From Xylanibacter rarus (lineage in GTDB: Bacteria; Bacteroidota; Bacteroidia; Bacteroidales; Bacteroidaceae), in the NCBI RefSeq assembly GCF_001275135.1, contig NZ_LFQU01000009.1, positions 48,842 to 112,841 on the forward strand: a stretch of DNA of 64,000 nt. Reading direction: 5' to 3'. Below the pieces are notes generated by a model, which was not told the origin of the DNA, ran no database searches, and was given only the letters and a program-made list of their open reading frames with translations. This document shows, in pieces, positions 19,113 to 28,356 of the stretch (within the stretch, counting starts at the first letter, position 1; every line of letters starts with the position of its first letter). The translations under genes and the position numbers were made by a program.

Positions 19113-21689
19113 ATGAAAAAGCGAAATCTATTTGTTGTAGCGGCTGTCTTTTGTTCTGTTGTTTCTGGTGCTCAGACTCTTCCTTACCAGAATCCTAATC
19201 TTTCCGCAAAGGAACGTGCTGCTGATTTATGTTCAAGGTTGACGCTTGAGGAGAAAGCCAAGCTGATGCTCGATCTGTCAGAAGCAATACCCCGATTAGG
19301 CATACCCGGATTTGCATGGTGGAGCGAAGCCCTTCATGGCGTCGGACGCAACGGTTATTGCACGGTGTTCCCTTCATGTATCGGAATGGCTGCGTCTTTC
19401 GACGATGTGTTGCTCGAGCGTATATATACGGCGGTGAGCGATGAGGCACGTGCAAAGAATACGGCACAGAGAAAGAAGGGCAGCGTGGGCCGTTATCAGG
19501 GTCTTTCGTTCTGGACTCCAAACGTAAACATTTTCCGTGATCCGAGATGGGGACGCGGGCAGGAAACTTATGGGGAGGACCCATATATGAACGCGCGCAT
19601 GGGACTTGCCGTGGTGCGTGGCCTGCAGGGACCGGCCGGACATAAGTATATGAAGCTTTATGCCTGCGCAAAGCATTTTGCCGTGCATAGCGGTCCTGAG
19701 AAGACGCGCCATCATTTTGACATCGAAAACCTGTCGCCACGTGATTTGTGGGAGACTTATTTGCCGGCCTTCAAGGCGCTTGTGCAGAAGGGAGGCGTAA
19801 AGGAGGTTATGTGTGCATATCAGCGTTTTGAGGGAGAGCCCTGCTGTGGCAGCAACAGGCTGCTTAGGCAGATCCTTCGTGACGAATGGGGATTTAAGGG
19901 GCTTGTGGTGAGCGACTGCGGCGCCATCAGTGATTTTTGGACTCCTGGCTGCCATGAAGTTTCACCCGATGCTGCTTCAGCCTCAGCCAAAGCCGTTATA
20001 AGCGGCACCGACCTCGAATGCGGAAACAGCTATAAGGCTCTGCCTGATGCCGTAAAGGCCGGAGCCATAACGGAGCAACAGATAAATACAAGTGTAGAAC
20101 GGCTGCTTGAGGCACGTTTTGAACTGGGCGACTTTGACCCCGACTCCCTTGTTGAGTGGACCCGCATTCCTGAAAGTGTTATAGCGAGCAAGGCCCACAA
20201 GAAGCTGGCGCTCGACATGGCACGCGAGCAGATGGTGCTGCTGCATAACAAGAACAACACTCTGCCGTTGGCAAAGAACGCTTCTGATATTGTAGTTATG
20301 GGACCTAATGCTGCCGATTCGACAATGATGTGGGGCATATATTACGGTCAGCCTACACACACCATCACGGTGCTTGAGGGAATGCGCAACAAGCTTGGCT
20401 CTGGCGTAAGATATGTCAAGGGATGCGACATAACGTCAATGACCGAGAGTGAGAGCATTTTTGGACGCATGACAGGACTTGACGGCAAGGCCGGAATGAC
20501 AGCAAAGTTCTGGAATAACACCGATATGGATGGACAGCCTGTTTATGAAGGCAATTATTCGAGCCATCCTCAGTTTGACACCGGCGGCAACACCGTATTT
20601 GCTCCGGGAGTGGAGCTGAAAGATTTTTCTGTCAGGTTCAACGGAAACTTTACGGTTGACAAGACAGAGACGCTGTGTGTGAGATATCTGAATGACGGAC
20701 GCATACGCCTTATTGTCAACGGAGACACTTTGGTAAACAGAAATAATAAGAACGAGGTGAGGCTTAATGAACGCCGTATTAAGGTTAAGGCCGGCGCCAA
20801 CTATTCTGTGCAGCTCGACTATATCCAGTTTGGCAATGGCGCTTCGCTGAGTTTTGACGTATCAAGAATGCAGACACTCACAGTTCCCGGTGTGCTCAAG
20901 TCTGTTGGTGATGCATCCACTGTTGTGTTCGTTGGCGGTATATCGCCCAATCTGGAGCGTGAGGAGGCTAAGGTTACGGAGCCGGGATTTGACAATGGCG
21001 ACCGTACCAGCATTGAACTTCCCTTAGTTCAGCGCGAACTTATCAAGGCTCTTCATGATGCAGGCAAGAAGGTTGTGCTGGTCAATTGCAGCGGCAGTGC
21101 GGTTGCGCTTACACCAGAACTCGAGACATGTGATGCAATTCTGCAGGCATGGTATCCCGGTGAACAGGGCGGTACGGCTGTGGCAGATGTTCTGTTTGGC
21201 GATTACAATCCCGGCGGCAAGCTTCCTGTTACATTCTATAAGAACGACAGTCAGCTGCCTCCGTTTGACGATTACAATATGGCAAACCGCACCTACCGCT
21301 ATTTCAAGGGCGAACCGCTGTTCCCCTTTGGATACGGATTAAGCTATACGACATTTGCTGTAGGCGAGCCGTCTTATGACGCCTCAACCGGTAAGATAAA
21401 GGTGAAGGTTGGCAACACCGGCCGTCGTGACGGAGTAGAAATCGTGCAGGCATATATGCGCAACACGGCAGATGCAGAAGGACCGCTGAAAACATTGCGC
21501 GGATTTGCGCGTGTTGAGCTTAAGGCAGGCGAGACGAAGACCGTAGAAATAGATTTTCCGCGTGAAGCTTTTGAGGGCTGGGATGCTCAGAGTAATGCCA
21601 TGAGAGTGGTGCCGGGCAGGTATGACATCATGGTCGGAACATCGAGCGCTGACAAGGATCTGAAGCGTATAAGCGTGGATGTGAAGTGA
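19113..21689 (+). CDS. GH3 beta-xylosidase/beta-glucosidase-type glycosidase with PA14 insert
   Basis: An 858-residue exported glycosidase. The ATG at 19113 is preferred over the ORF start at 19047 because it opens a signal peptide (KKRNLFVVAAVF...SGAQ) and lies 82 nt after a TATCTTTG -7 element. The N-terminal GH3 barrel has WWSEALHGVGR (typical of beta-xylosidase-like members) and the nucleophile Asp268 in VVSDCGAISDFW. The second alpha/beta domain follows, interrupted by a PA14 domain (about 450-585). A fibronectin-like GH3 C-terminal domain (about 745-855) ends the protein. GH3 enzymes remove single sugars from non-reducing ends. In a pectin locus a plausible target is xylose or another side-chain sugar, but the specificity is inferred only from the WWSEALHG motif. 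Confidence 0.88.
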   Translation: MKKRNLFVVAAVFCSVVSGAQTLPYQNPNLSAKERAADLCSRLTLEEKAKLMLDLSEAIPRLGIPGFAWWSEALHGVGRNGYCTVFPSCIGMAASFDDVLLERIYTAVSDEARAKNTAQRKKGSVGRYQGLSFWTPNVNIFRDPRWGRGQETYGEDPYMNARMGLAVVRGLQGPAGHKYMKLYACAKHFAVHSGPEKTRHHFDIENLSPRDLWETYLPAFKALVQKGGVKEVMCAYQRFEGEPCCGSNRLLRQILRDEWGFKGLVVSDCGAISDFWTPGCHEVSPDAASASAKAVISGTDLECGNSYKALPDAVKAGAITEQQINTSVERLLEARFELGDFDPDSLVEWTRIPESVIASKAHKKLALDMAREQMVLLHNKNNTLPLAKNASDIVVMGPNAADSTMMWGIYYGQPTHTITVLEGMRNKLGSGVRYVKGCDITSMTESESIFGRMTGLDGKAGMTAKFWNNTDMDGQPVYEGNYSSHPQFDTGGNTVFAPGVELKDFSVRFNGNFTVDKTETLCVRYLNDGRIRLIVNGDTLVNRNNKNEVRLNERRIKVKAGANYSVQLDYIQFGNGASLSFDVSRMQTLTVPGVLKSVGDASTVVFVGGISPNLEREEAKVTEPGFDNGDRTSIELPLVQRELIKALHDAGKKVVLVNCSGSAVALTPELETCDAILQAWYPGEQGGTAVADVLFGDYNPGGKLPVTFYKNDSQLPPFDDYNMANRTYRYFKGEPLFPFGYGLSYTTFAVGEPSYDASTGKIKVKVGNTGRRDGVEIVQAYMRNTADAEGPLKTLRGFARVELKAGETKTVEIDFPREAFEGWDAQSNAMRVVPGRYDIMVGTSSADKDLKRISVDVK

Positions 21690-22202
21690 TAAAACAGAAA
21701 ACTCGTTTGGCAACACGACATTTTCTCGAGTAAAAAGTCATGACATTTTAAAATAGCGAAATAGCGATTCAGATGGCTGTCATTGGCCTAAAAACATTCA
21801 AAATCTATGGCTTTTAGCAGCCTGAAAGGTGAGTTTTGATATGAAAACCATAGACTTTTGGCTATAAAACAAGCCTTTTGACACTGCAAAACATGCCATT
21901 TTATGTTATAAAAGCATACCTTTTACACGCTGAAAGGTATGCTTTTGCTTTTATTATACAGTGTGAATTAATGCCCGAATGTTATAAAGTATTGATAACC
22001 AATGTTTTATCTTGTATACTGTAAAATGCAGGATTTTAAGGCGGGGATGTCTTTTATTTTCGCGACGGCCTTTCTGCGCACGTTAAAGGTTTTGATTTTA
22101 GAAAACTTTTGCATCCCTTCATTTAGTTTTATGTGTTGTAACAAGACGTAATTCATATAGACTACTCAGTCTGTTTCATTCCGGTTGAATATATTAAAAT
22201 AA
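21690..22202. other. Intergenic region with palindromic repeats
   Basis: No gene is seen. Positions 21790-21950 carry a run of short related words: imperfect units built on TATGGCTTTT, AAACAAGCCTTTTGACACTGC and AAACATGCCATTTTATG. They end in a 14-bp palindrome at 21910-21946 (arms AAAAGCATACCTTT/AAAGGTATGCTTTT). This looks like a dispersed intergenic repeat and may also act as the GH3 terminator. Confidence 0.5.
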
Positions 22203-22233
22203 AAGGGATGCAGCCATGACAGCTGCATCCCTT
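22203..22233 (-). terminator. Terminator of the secreted protein gene at 22259
   Basis: A 12-bp perfect stem (22203-22214 with 22222-22233) and a T-rich tract on the minus strand. Confidence 0.85.
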
Positions 22234-22258
22234 ATGATGTATAATCTGTTGTTTAAGA

Positions 22259-23341
22259 TTATTTGTTAACGAATTTCTTGCCGTTCTGAATCAGAATGCC
22301 CTTTGTGTTCTTGCTTACGCGCTGACCTGCGAGGTTGTAAACAGGAGCATTTGCGTCAAACTTCTCAACTGTTGTGCCGCTGATGCTTGTGCCTGTTTCG
22401 TCTTTTACATAGAGATAAGGCATTATACCCTGCTCATCTGCATAACTTCCGAATGATTTATAGTTTACAGAATACTGAACGTATTTGTTTACACTAACGT
22501 TAGTAATTTTAAATGTTCCGTCTGCATTAGCGTCTATAGTCCAAACATCTCCTTCTGTTGATGTGTCAGAAACGTTGAAACTGTTATATGAATCTTTCTG
22601 ATAGAGATATTTTCCATTGTTCTGTTTGATTGTGTAACCGCCGTCAGTAGCTTCAATAGTGAAAGCATTTGTATTGTCTTCAGAAAGTTCGATAACACCA
22701 TTTTCTTCCTTTGCGCTTTCAACATAAAGGTAACCGTATGTTGAAGTTATCTGCTGTGCCACATTATAGACACCGTCATTTAAAGCAACAATCAAATATT
22801 CTTTTCCGCTTTCAATTTTGTCAGCCTTTTTATATTTTGCTGTTACAATAGGTTCAGGTGTATCGCCTTCAATGTAAACAACAATAGATTTAATCTGTGT
22901 ATTACCACCGATGTTTAAAACAACACTGTTTGATGAACCTGTCCATGTTGCGCTATTACCAACGACGCTGAGTTCACCATTGTCAACTGTATTGTTGGCA
23001 TTCCATTTACCTGCGTTAAATTCTATGCCTGAAAGTTTTTTACCTTCTGGGGCAGTGATGGTCAGTGTTCCTGTATACATACGAAGACGTGGGCTTGATG
23101 ACCAAATACGATTCTCGTTATTGCCGCTTGTTTTTGCTGAAACTGTTATTGATATTCCGTCGATAGAACATGTTGTTGCTTCTGTGAAATCGCCATCGTG
23201 AGAGTCATTGCTTGATGTTCCTGGCAGGCTCGGGAACAATGTCGCATAGTCATTATCAAAGTCGAATGTAGTTTGCGCAAATCCTGTTCCGCATATAAGG
23301 GACAGGATTGCAACTAAAGATAAGCGTAAAATTTTCTTCAT
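22259..23341 (-). CDS. Secreted beta-sandwich protein with Prevotella-type C-terminal tail
   Basis: A 360-residue exported protein if started at the ATG at 23341 (MKKILRLSLVAILSL...GFAQ signal peptide). The longer ORF back to 23413 overlaps a -7 element (TATTTTTG, 23390-23383), so those codons are likely untranslated. Residues ~25-160 form a beta-sandwich domain (ITAPEGKKLSGIEFNAGKW...). Residues ~175-310 resemble a beta-trefoil-like module (KYKKADKIESGKEYLIVALN...NGKYLYQ). The tail (FDANAPVYNLAGQRVSKNT...) matches that of the protein at 4701. Lying between the GH3 and PL1 genes, it may bind carbohydrate, but no catalytic motif is visible. Function unknown. Confidence 0.7.
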   Translation of the reverse strand: MKKILRLSLVAILSLICGTGFAQTTFDFDNDYATLFPSLPGTSSNDSHDGDFTEATTCSIDGISITVSAKTSGNNENRIWSSSPRLRMYTGTLTITAPEGKKLSGIEFNAGKWNANNTVDNGELSVVGNSATWTGSSNSVVLNIGGNTQIKSIVVYIEGDTPEPIVTAKYKKADKIESGKEYLIVALNDGVYNVAQQITSTYGYLYVESAKEENGVIELSEDNTNAFTIEATDGGYTIKQNNGKYLYQKDSYNSFNVSDTSTEGDVWTIDANADGTFKITNVSVNKYVQYSVNYKSFGSYADEQGIMPYLYVKDETGTSISGTTVEKFDANAPVYNLAGQRVSKNTKGILIQNGKKFVNK

Positions 23342-23453
23342 AATCATAATTTTTTTAATTATTAATGTTGTTATATGTTTTACAAAAATAGAGATTTTAT
23401 TTGTATTGGACAATTCTTTTTATGTTAAAATGTGGTTAATATTCTTTATCAAA

Positions 23454-23488
23454 AAAAGAGTGAGCAACATTAATGTCCTCACTCTTTT
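23454..23488 (-). terminator. Terminator of the second PL1 gene
   Basis: An 11-bp stem (23454-23464 with 23478-23488), with a T-run on the minus strand, 25 bp beyond the stop codon at 23513. Confidence 0.8.
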
Positions 23489-23512
23489 CATAAAGGTCTA
23501 ATAAAACGAATC

Positions 23513-25276
23513 TTATTTTATAACTTTATCAGTCTTTGTCTTTCCGTTTTCGTAGGTTATCTTTCTGATATTTATGCCTTTAGCTGGTGCATTTAACTTG
23601 GCTCCGCCAAGTGTGAAGTATTCAATCTTCTTTATTTCAGAAGTGGTAACTTCATTGCTTATGCCTGTAGATACACACGAAGGATAATACTCGTCAACGG
23701 TATTTATGGCATCCGTGTTCTGAGATTTCATGATATTCTCAACGATAGAGTTGATATAAACCTCAACGTTGGTGTACCATCCTTTCTGTGTGTCTATAGT
23801 ATACAGACTTGCATCTGAGGCATCGTTGGGATTAAGGCCGTTGGCAATTTCCCATTCGTCGGGCATTCCGTCGTTGTCGCTGTCATAGCCGTCAGGGCGC
23901 TGACCGGTGGGGAAGTTGGCTTCGGTGTATCCGTTAACATCAGAAACAAGGTCTACAAGACCTTCCTGCTTGGTTACAGAGCCTGTATATGTAGCCGTAC
24001 CTGTCTGGGCTTCTTCCATATAGCGGGCGTCAACCTCGTCGCGATAAAGAGATGCACCGCAGTAGAGCATGACCTTGCTGAATGCGTTTTCTGCACTGTG
24101 GGTTGTAACCTCGCCCATTGGAGCTGGCTCGTCCATCTTTATTCTGACGCACATTTCGCCGTCGCTGTTTGCTACGTGTTCAACTGCATCTCCGTAATAG
24201 TTGTTTACGTCCTTAGAATATTCTTCGCCATTGATGGTGTATGTGCCGTCGTCATAGCTTACGCCGCTCCAGTCTCTGTTTTGAGTTATTGAACCTCCGT
24301 GAGTTTCTGTTGTGTTGCCTGCAATGTAGTAACGGCTGGTCATACCGAAGATTTTCGGATGTCCTTCAGAGTTTCCATCAGCAGCAACTGAAATTTCTGT
24401 AACCTTCTTTGCTTTGCTGTCCGGTGTAGACGGACCGCCCTTATAGTAGTTGTTCACTATATTAATTTGTCCGCCGCCGGGGCCTCCGTAGCAGCCGTTG
24501 CTGTTGCCCCAGTTATACATCACACAGTTGCGGAAGTCTACATTTTCGGCCTGAACAGAGTTCTTCCAGTTATATGTGCTGTACAGTTTGTTGCCCGTGT
24601 ATCCGCTCCATTCATAGCGTGCGCCGTTGAAACGCGGAACGCGGTTGGTTACGTGTGCTATCATGTTGTGGTGAAAGCTTGCCAGCTTACCGCCCCAGAT
24701 GCCTCCGTAGCCGTGTGCGCCCTTGCCGTGTCCGGCGTTGTTAAGGCTCTCGGCAACAGTACACCATTGCATTGTAAAGTTATTGTTGTCGTAGAATGAG
24801 GCAACTTCGTCTATACTCCAGCTGAAAGAGCAGTGGTCAAGAATAATACCTGTTGTTTCTCTTTGCCATGTTGCGTCTGCTCCGTCGTTCTTGTCTTTTT
24901 CCTGTCCGCGGCGCACGCGTATAAATCTTATGACATTGTTTGCTCCCGGTCTTACAGTATAGTATCTTAAAGTTATTCCGGGGTAGGGTGCTGTCTGTCC
25001 GGCAATGGTGGTGTTTGCGCCGATGCTGATATCAGATTTCAGAGGTATTACTCCGGCAACATCAAATACGACAATCTTCTTAGAAGATCCGCTGACAGCA
25101 GATCTGAAAGAACCTGTACCGCTGTCGTTCAGATTAGTTACATGTACAATCTTTCCTTCGCGTCCGCCCGTTACGTAGCGTCCGTGACCTTCAGCTCCGG
25201 GGAATGCGGGAGCTTGCGCAGAAACAGCAATGGCACTCGCTGCCATTGCTGTTGTCATTAAGAGTTTCTTTTTCAA
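23513..25276 (-). CDS. Secreted pectate lyase, PL1 family
   Basis: A 587-residue exported enzyme, paralogous to the PL1 at 16568 but without its second beta-sandwich. Signal peptide 1-20 (ends AVSAQ). PL1 hallmarks are FPGAEGHGRYVTGGREG, VTNLNDSGTGSFRSA, TIAGQTAPYPGITL, LDHCSFSWSIDEVASFYD and HGYGGIWGG. A calcium-type motif (DSDNDGMPDEWEIANGLNPND) sits near 475. A short C-terminal tail (EYFTLGGAKL...KGINIRKI) follows. It should cleave polygalacturonate to unsaturated oligomers. It lies 83 bp downstream of the GH28-GH105 gene in the same direction, so the two are probably co-transcribed. Confidence 0.9.
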   Translation of the reverse strand: MKKKLLMTTAMAASAIAVSAQAPAFPGAEGHGRYVTGGREGKIVHVTNLNDSGTGSFRSAVSGSSKKIVVFDVAGVIPLKSDISIGANTTIAGQTAPYPGITLRYYTVRPGANNVIRFIRVRRGQEKDKNDGADATWQRETTGIILDHCSFSWSIDEVASFYDNNNFTMQWCTVAESLNNAGHGKGAHGYGGIWGGKLASFHHNMIAHVTNRVPRFNGARYEWSGYTGNKLYSTYNWKNSVQAENVDFRNCVMYNWGNSNGCYGGPGGGQINIVNNYYKGGPSTPDSKAKKVTEISVAADGNSEGHPKIFGMTSRYYIAGNTTETHGGSITQNRDWSGVSYDDGTYTINGEEYSKDVNNYYGDAVEHVANSDGEMCVRIKMDEPAPMGEVTTHSAENAFSKVMLYCGASLYRDEVDARYMEEAQTGTATYTGSVTKQEGLVDLVSDVNGYTEANFPTGQRPDGYDSDNDGMPDEWEIANGLNPNDASDASLYTIDTQKGWYTNVEVYINSIVENIMKSQNTDAINTVDEYYPSCVSTGISNEVTTSEIKKIEYFTLGGAKLNAPAKGINIRKITYENGKTKTDKVIK

Positions 25277-25359
25277 TTAAATGATGTTAGAATTATCTTT
25301 TGTTATATCTGTTTTAATAAATGTCAGATGCTTTTAAGTAGATTTTGTCTTGCTGCTGA

Positions 25360-27936
25360 TTACTGATTGAGCTTGGCAACATCGTAGCCCATACGCTCCA
25401 TCTCCAGTGAAGCCCAGATAAACGGACCAACGCCTTTTCCGTCGTTGTCGCGTATAGGTTCACTCATGTAGTAGTTGAACGAGCCGTCGCGGCGGCGTCC
25501 TTTTGCGTTGTCGGGGCCTAAGCCTGACACTTCGCAGCAGCGTGTAAGTGATACAGTCTTGTCTGCATTCACCTTGATGAACTCTTTCAGTATACCTTTA
25601 TAGCCTTTCAGTCCGGCTTCTTTCATGTCGTTAGAGAAGTAGCCGAGGCGTGAGCCTTTCAGCAGGACGTATGTAAACATTGAAGAAGCTGTTGCTTCGA
25701 GATAGTTGCGCGGATCTTTAACGTCGAGCACATCATACCATAAGCCGGTCTTCTTGTCCTGATATTTTACGGTTGCCTTCATAACGTTGTTCAGCATATC
25801 AATCAGTTTACCTCTGTTCTCATAGTTTTCAGGGAGAACGTCGAGTACTTCGAGTATAGCCATTGCAAACCATCCTTGAGCGCGTGCCCATGTATGTTTA
25901 GACAAGCCTGTTTCAGGATTAGCCCAGAACATCTTCTGAGTTTCGTCCCATGCATGTTTCCACAGTCCAGTCTTTTCATCGTATGTACGGCTGTATGTCT
26001 TTGAAATCTGCTCGAAAGTGTCGTCATAATACTTCTTTGCCTTTTTCTCGCCTTTCAGTATAGGTGCTCCCATTGTGTAGAACGGATGTCCCATATATAC
26101 ACCGTCGAGCCATACCTGGTGTGCATATATAGCCTTGTGCCACCACACTCCGTCCTTTGTGCGAGGCTGCTTTTCGAGCTGTTTGAACAGAGTTTTCAGG
26201 GCTTTCTCATTCTTCTTCTCGGGGAAGAGGTTGTTCATGCGCAGGATATAGCGTGCCGGACGTGTGTTGTCCAGGTTGAAGTCTTCATATTTGTATCCTG
26301 TGATGTTGCCCTTTTCGTCAATCATCTTAGCCGGGTATTGCTTCAGATAGTCTATGATGCTCTCGTCTTTGTATGCCAGATAGGTGTCGAGCATTGATTC
26401 GAGCTCTATTCCTACAACATATCCCCATTTTGGCTTTTTTGCGAAGTCAATCATGCATGGGTCTGGGTTGCGCTGCATTTCAGAGTGTACCATCCACTCG
26501 CTGTAGTTCTTGAACGGAGCCTCGGCAAGGATAAGTGAACCGTTGATGAAGAGGTTATCGTAGTTCATGTCGCGGGTTTTGCCCTTTATGTAAACCGGCT
26601 TGTCATAAACGCCGTCAAACTTACAGTTCTTCAGATTGATGTTGTATACATTGGTCAGTGAGTCGAATGCTACAACCATGATTCCGTATTTGCTCTTCTG
26701 GCAGGTTACGTTCTCCATGTAGACGTTGCGTACTGTCGGGTAGAATCCGCGACGGCCAATTTCTTTCGGCTCATAGTCAAGATTGATCTTGAGCACAGCC
26801 TCTGCGCACTGGCCAACTTCAACGTTGCGCATATAGATGTTTTCAATCACGCCGCCACGGCATGAGTTTGTCTTTATTCTGAGAATACGGTCAAGGTTTG
26901 GGCTGTCCATTTTGCAGTTTTCAACAAACACATTGTTGCATCCGCCTGAAATCTCAGAGCCGATAACCACTCCTCCGTGTCCGTCTTTCATTACGCAGTT
27001 GCGCACAATTATGTTTTTGCTCGGACGTCCTACATAACGGCCCTTGCCGCCTTCGCGTCCGTCCTCGTTGCGTCCGCTCTTGATTGCGATGCAGTCGTCG
27101 CCAGTGTCGAACACGCAATTCTCAATAAGAACATTCTCGCATGATTCAGGGTCACAGCCGTCTCCGTTAGGGCCGTCGTTGTGTACGGTTACGTTTCTTA
27201 CGGTTATGTTCTTGCTTAGCAGCGGGTGCATTACCCAGAACGGTGAGCGTACCATAGTTACGCCTTCAATCAGAATACCGTCACACTGATTGAAGTTTAC
27301 CATCTGAGGGCGCAGACCTTTTTTCGGGCCGAATATACGTTTTTCGATAGGCACTCCGTTTTCTGCCATTTTCAGCAGGTCGGCGCGTCCTCCTGGATTC
27401 TGCTGCTTTTCCTCAACAACAATGTCCTTGCTCTTAGGAGTCTTTCCGCTCATCAGCCACCATGTGTCGTCAGAACCGTTACCGTCGATAGTTCCTTCTC
27501 CGGTTATCGCGATGTCTGTTTCCTTGTAAGCATAAATCAGCGGTGAATAGTTTATGCAGTCGAGTCCTTCCCAGCGTGTTTCAACCAGAGGATAAAGGCT
27601 TCTGTCAAATTCGAAGAATAGGGTAGCACCCTTTTCGATTACAAGGTTAACGTGGCTCTTCATTCTTATGGCGCCAGTCTTCCATGTTCCTTGTGGGATT
27701 ACAACACGTCCGCCACCGGCTTTTGAGCAGGCCTCTATAGCCTTGTTGATGGCTTTCTGGTTTTTTGCCGCACTGGCCTTTAGCGATGCTCCATACTTTG
27801 TTATGTCAAAAGTACGGTCGGCAAACTTAGGCATCCTGATGCTTTCTTCAATTTGTTTGTACTGCGTTTCCCATACTGATGCCGTCATGGCAAGCGGAAA
27901 CAGTAGGCATAGCAATAATGTCTGTAATTGTTTCAT
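25360..27936 (-). CDS. GH28 polygalacturonase fused to GH105 unsaturated galacturonyl hydrolase
   Basis: An 858-residue exported bifunctional enzyme. Signal peptide ~1-20. The GH28 beta-helix (about 40-470) has the three catalytic aspartates in NGDGCDPES and TGDDCIAIKSG (about 279), the GHGGVVIGSE histidine and the RIKTNS motif. From about residue 505 a complete (alpha/alpha)6 barrel of the GH105/YteR type follows, with HQVWLDGVYMGHPFY (catalytic Asp near 608), SKHTWARAQGWFAMA and the C-terminal GKGVGPFIWASLEME. GH28 hydrolyses galacturonan linkages. GH105 removes the 4,5-unsaturated residue left by lyases, so the product of the neighbouring PL1 is a natural substrate. A TATATTTG -7 element lies on the minus strand at 28008-28001. 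Confidence 0.92.
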   Translation of the reverse strand: MKQLQTLLLCLLFPLAMTASVWETQYKQIEESIRMPKFADRTFDITKYGASLKASAAKNQKAINKAIEACSKAGGGRVVIPQGTWKTGAIRMKSHVNLVIEKGATLFFEFDRSLYPLVETRWEGLDCINYSPLIYAYKETDIAITGEGTIDGNGSDDTWWLMSGKTPKSKDIVVEEKQQNPGGRADLLKMAENGVPIEKRIFGPKKGLRPQMVNFNQCDGILIEGVTMVRSPFWVMHPLLSKNITVRNVTVHNDGPNGDGCDPESCENVLIENCVFDTGDDCIAIKSGRNEDGREGGKGRYVGRPSKNIIVRNCVMKDGHGGVVIGSEISGGCNNVFVENCKMDSPNLDRILRIKTNSCRGGVIENIYMRNVEVGQCAEAVLKINLDYEPKEIGRRGFYPTVRNVYMENVTCQKSKYGIMVVAFDSLTNVYNINLKNCKFDGVYDKPVYIKGKTRDMNYDNLFINGSLILAEAPFKNYSEWMVHSEMQRNPDPCMIDFAKKPKWGYVVGIELESMLDTYLAYKDESIIDYLKQYPAKMIDEKGNITGYKYEDFNLDNTRPARYILRMNNLFPEKKNEKALKTLFKQLEKQPRTKDGVWWHKAIYAHQVWLDGVYMGHPFYTMGAPILKGEKKAKKYYDDTFEQISKTYSRTYDEKTGLWKHAWDETQKMFWANPETGLSKHTWARAQGWFAMAILEVLDVLPENYENRGKLIDMLNNVMKATVKYQDKKTGLWYDVLDVKDPRNYLEATASSMFTYVLLKGSRLGYFSNDMKEAGLKGYKGILKEFIKVNADKTVSLTRCCEVSGLGPDNAKGRRRDGSFNYYMSEPIRDNDGKGVGPFIWASLEMERMGYDVAKLNQ

Positions 27937-28175
27937 AAAAACTAAGTTTGTAATGTATACGTAAAGTTAATATATGTTATTATTTTTTTGATTGTTGGTA
28001 CAAATATAGTGAATATAATTTGAATACGAAAGCTTGTGTGTATTATTTTGTTTTATTTTTGTAATATGCTTTGATTTACAGCACTTTGCAATATGTAATG
28101 CAGAATGCCAAAATGTAAAATATTTAACATTTTATGTAGCCTAAATGTTAAATATTAGTTTTTAAATCAAAAAAC

Positions 28176-28206
28176 TTGCAATTGTCATTGAAATGCCTTA
28201 TATTTG
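28176..28206 (+). promoter_or_regulatory. Promoter of a short RNA
   Basis: TTG at 28176-28178, a 20-nt spacer, and TATATTTG at 28199-28206. A terminator follows only ~45 nt after the expected start. Confidence 0.55.
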
Positions 28207-28212
28207 CGACAT

Positions 28213-28281
28213 CTTATTTATGATTTCGAAGTTTTAACGAAATCGTCAGAGGTTGACAGCATCCTGCGTCAACCTCTTTTT
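28213..28281 (+). ncRNA. Candidate ~70-nt small RNA with two hairpins
   Basis: Directly after a promoter, the sequence forms a 7-bp hairpin (28222-28228 with 28238-28244, GATTTCG/CGAAATC). Then comes a 10-bp terminator stem (28248-28257 with 28268-28277) and TTTTTGTTTTT. There is no ORF. A second promoter at 28299-28330 serves the next gene, so this short unit stands alone. It could instead be a leader with an attenuator, but the downstream gene has its own promoter. No known family recognised. Confidence 0.5.
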
Positions 28282-28298
28282 GTTTTTGCCCGTGATTG

Positions 28299-28330
28299 TT
28301 TGTCTGTTATGAAAAATATTGTTACTTTTG
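28299..28330 (+). promoter_or_regulatory. Promoter of the DUF6359-like lipoprotein
   Basis: TTTG at 28299-28302, a 20-nt spacer, and TACTTTTG at 28323-28330, 26 nt before the ATG. Confidence 0.55.
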
Positions 28331-28356
28331 TATATCGTTAACCAACATAATATATT

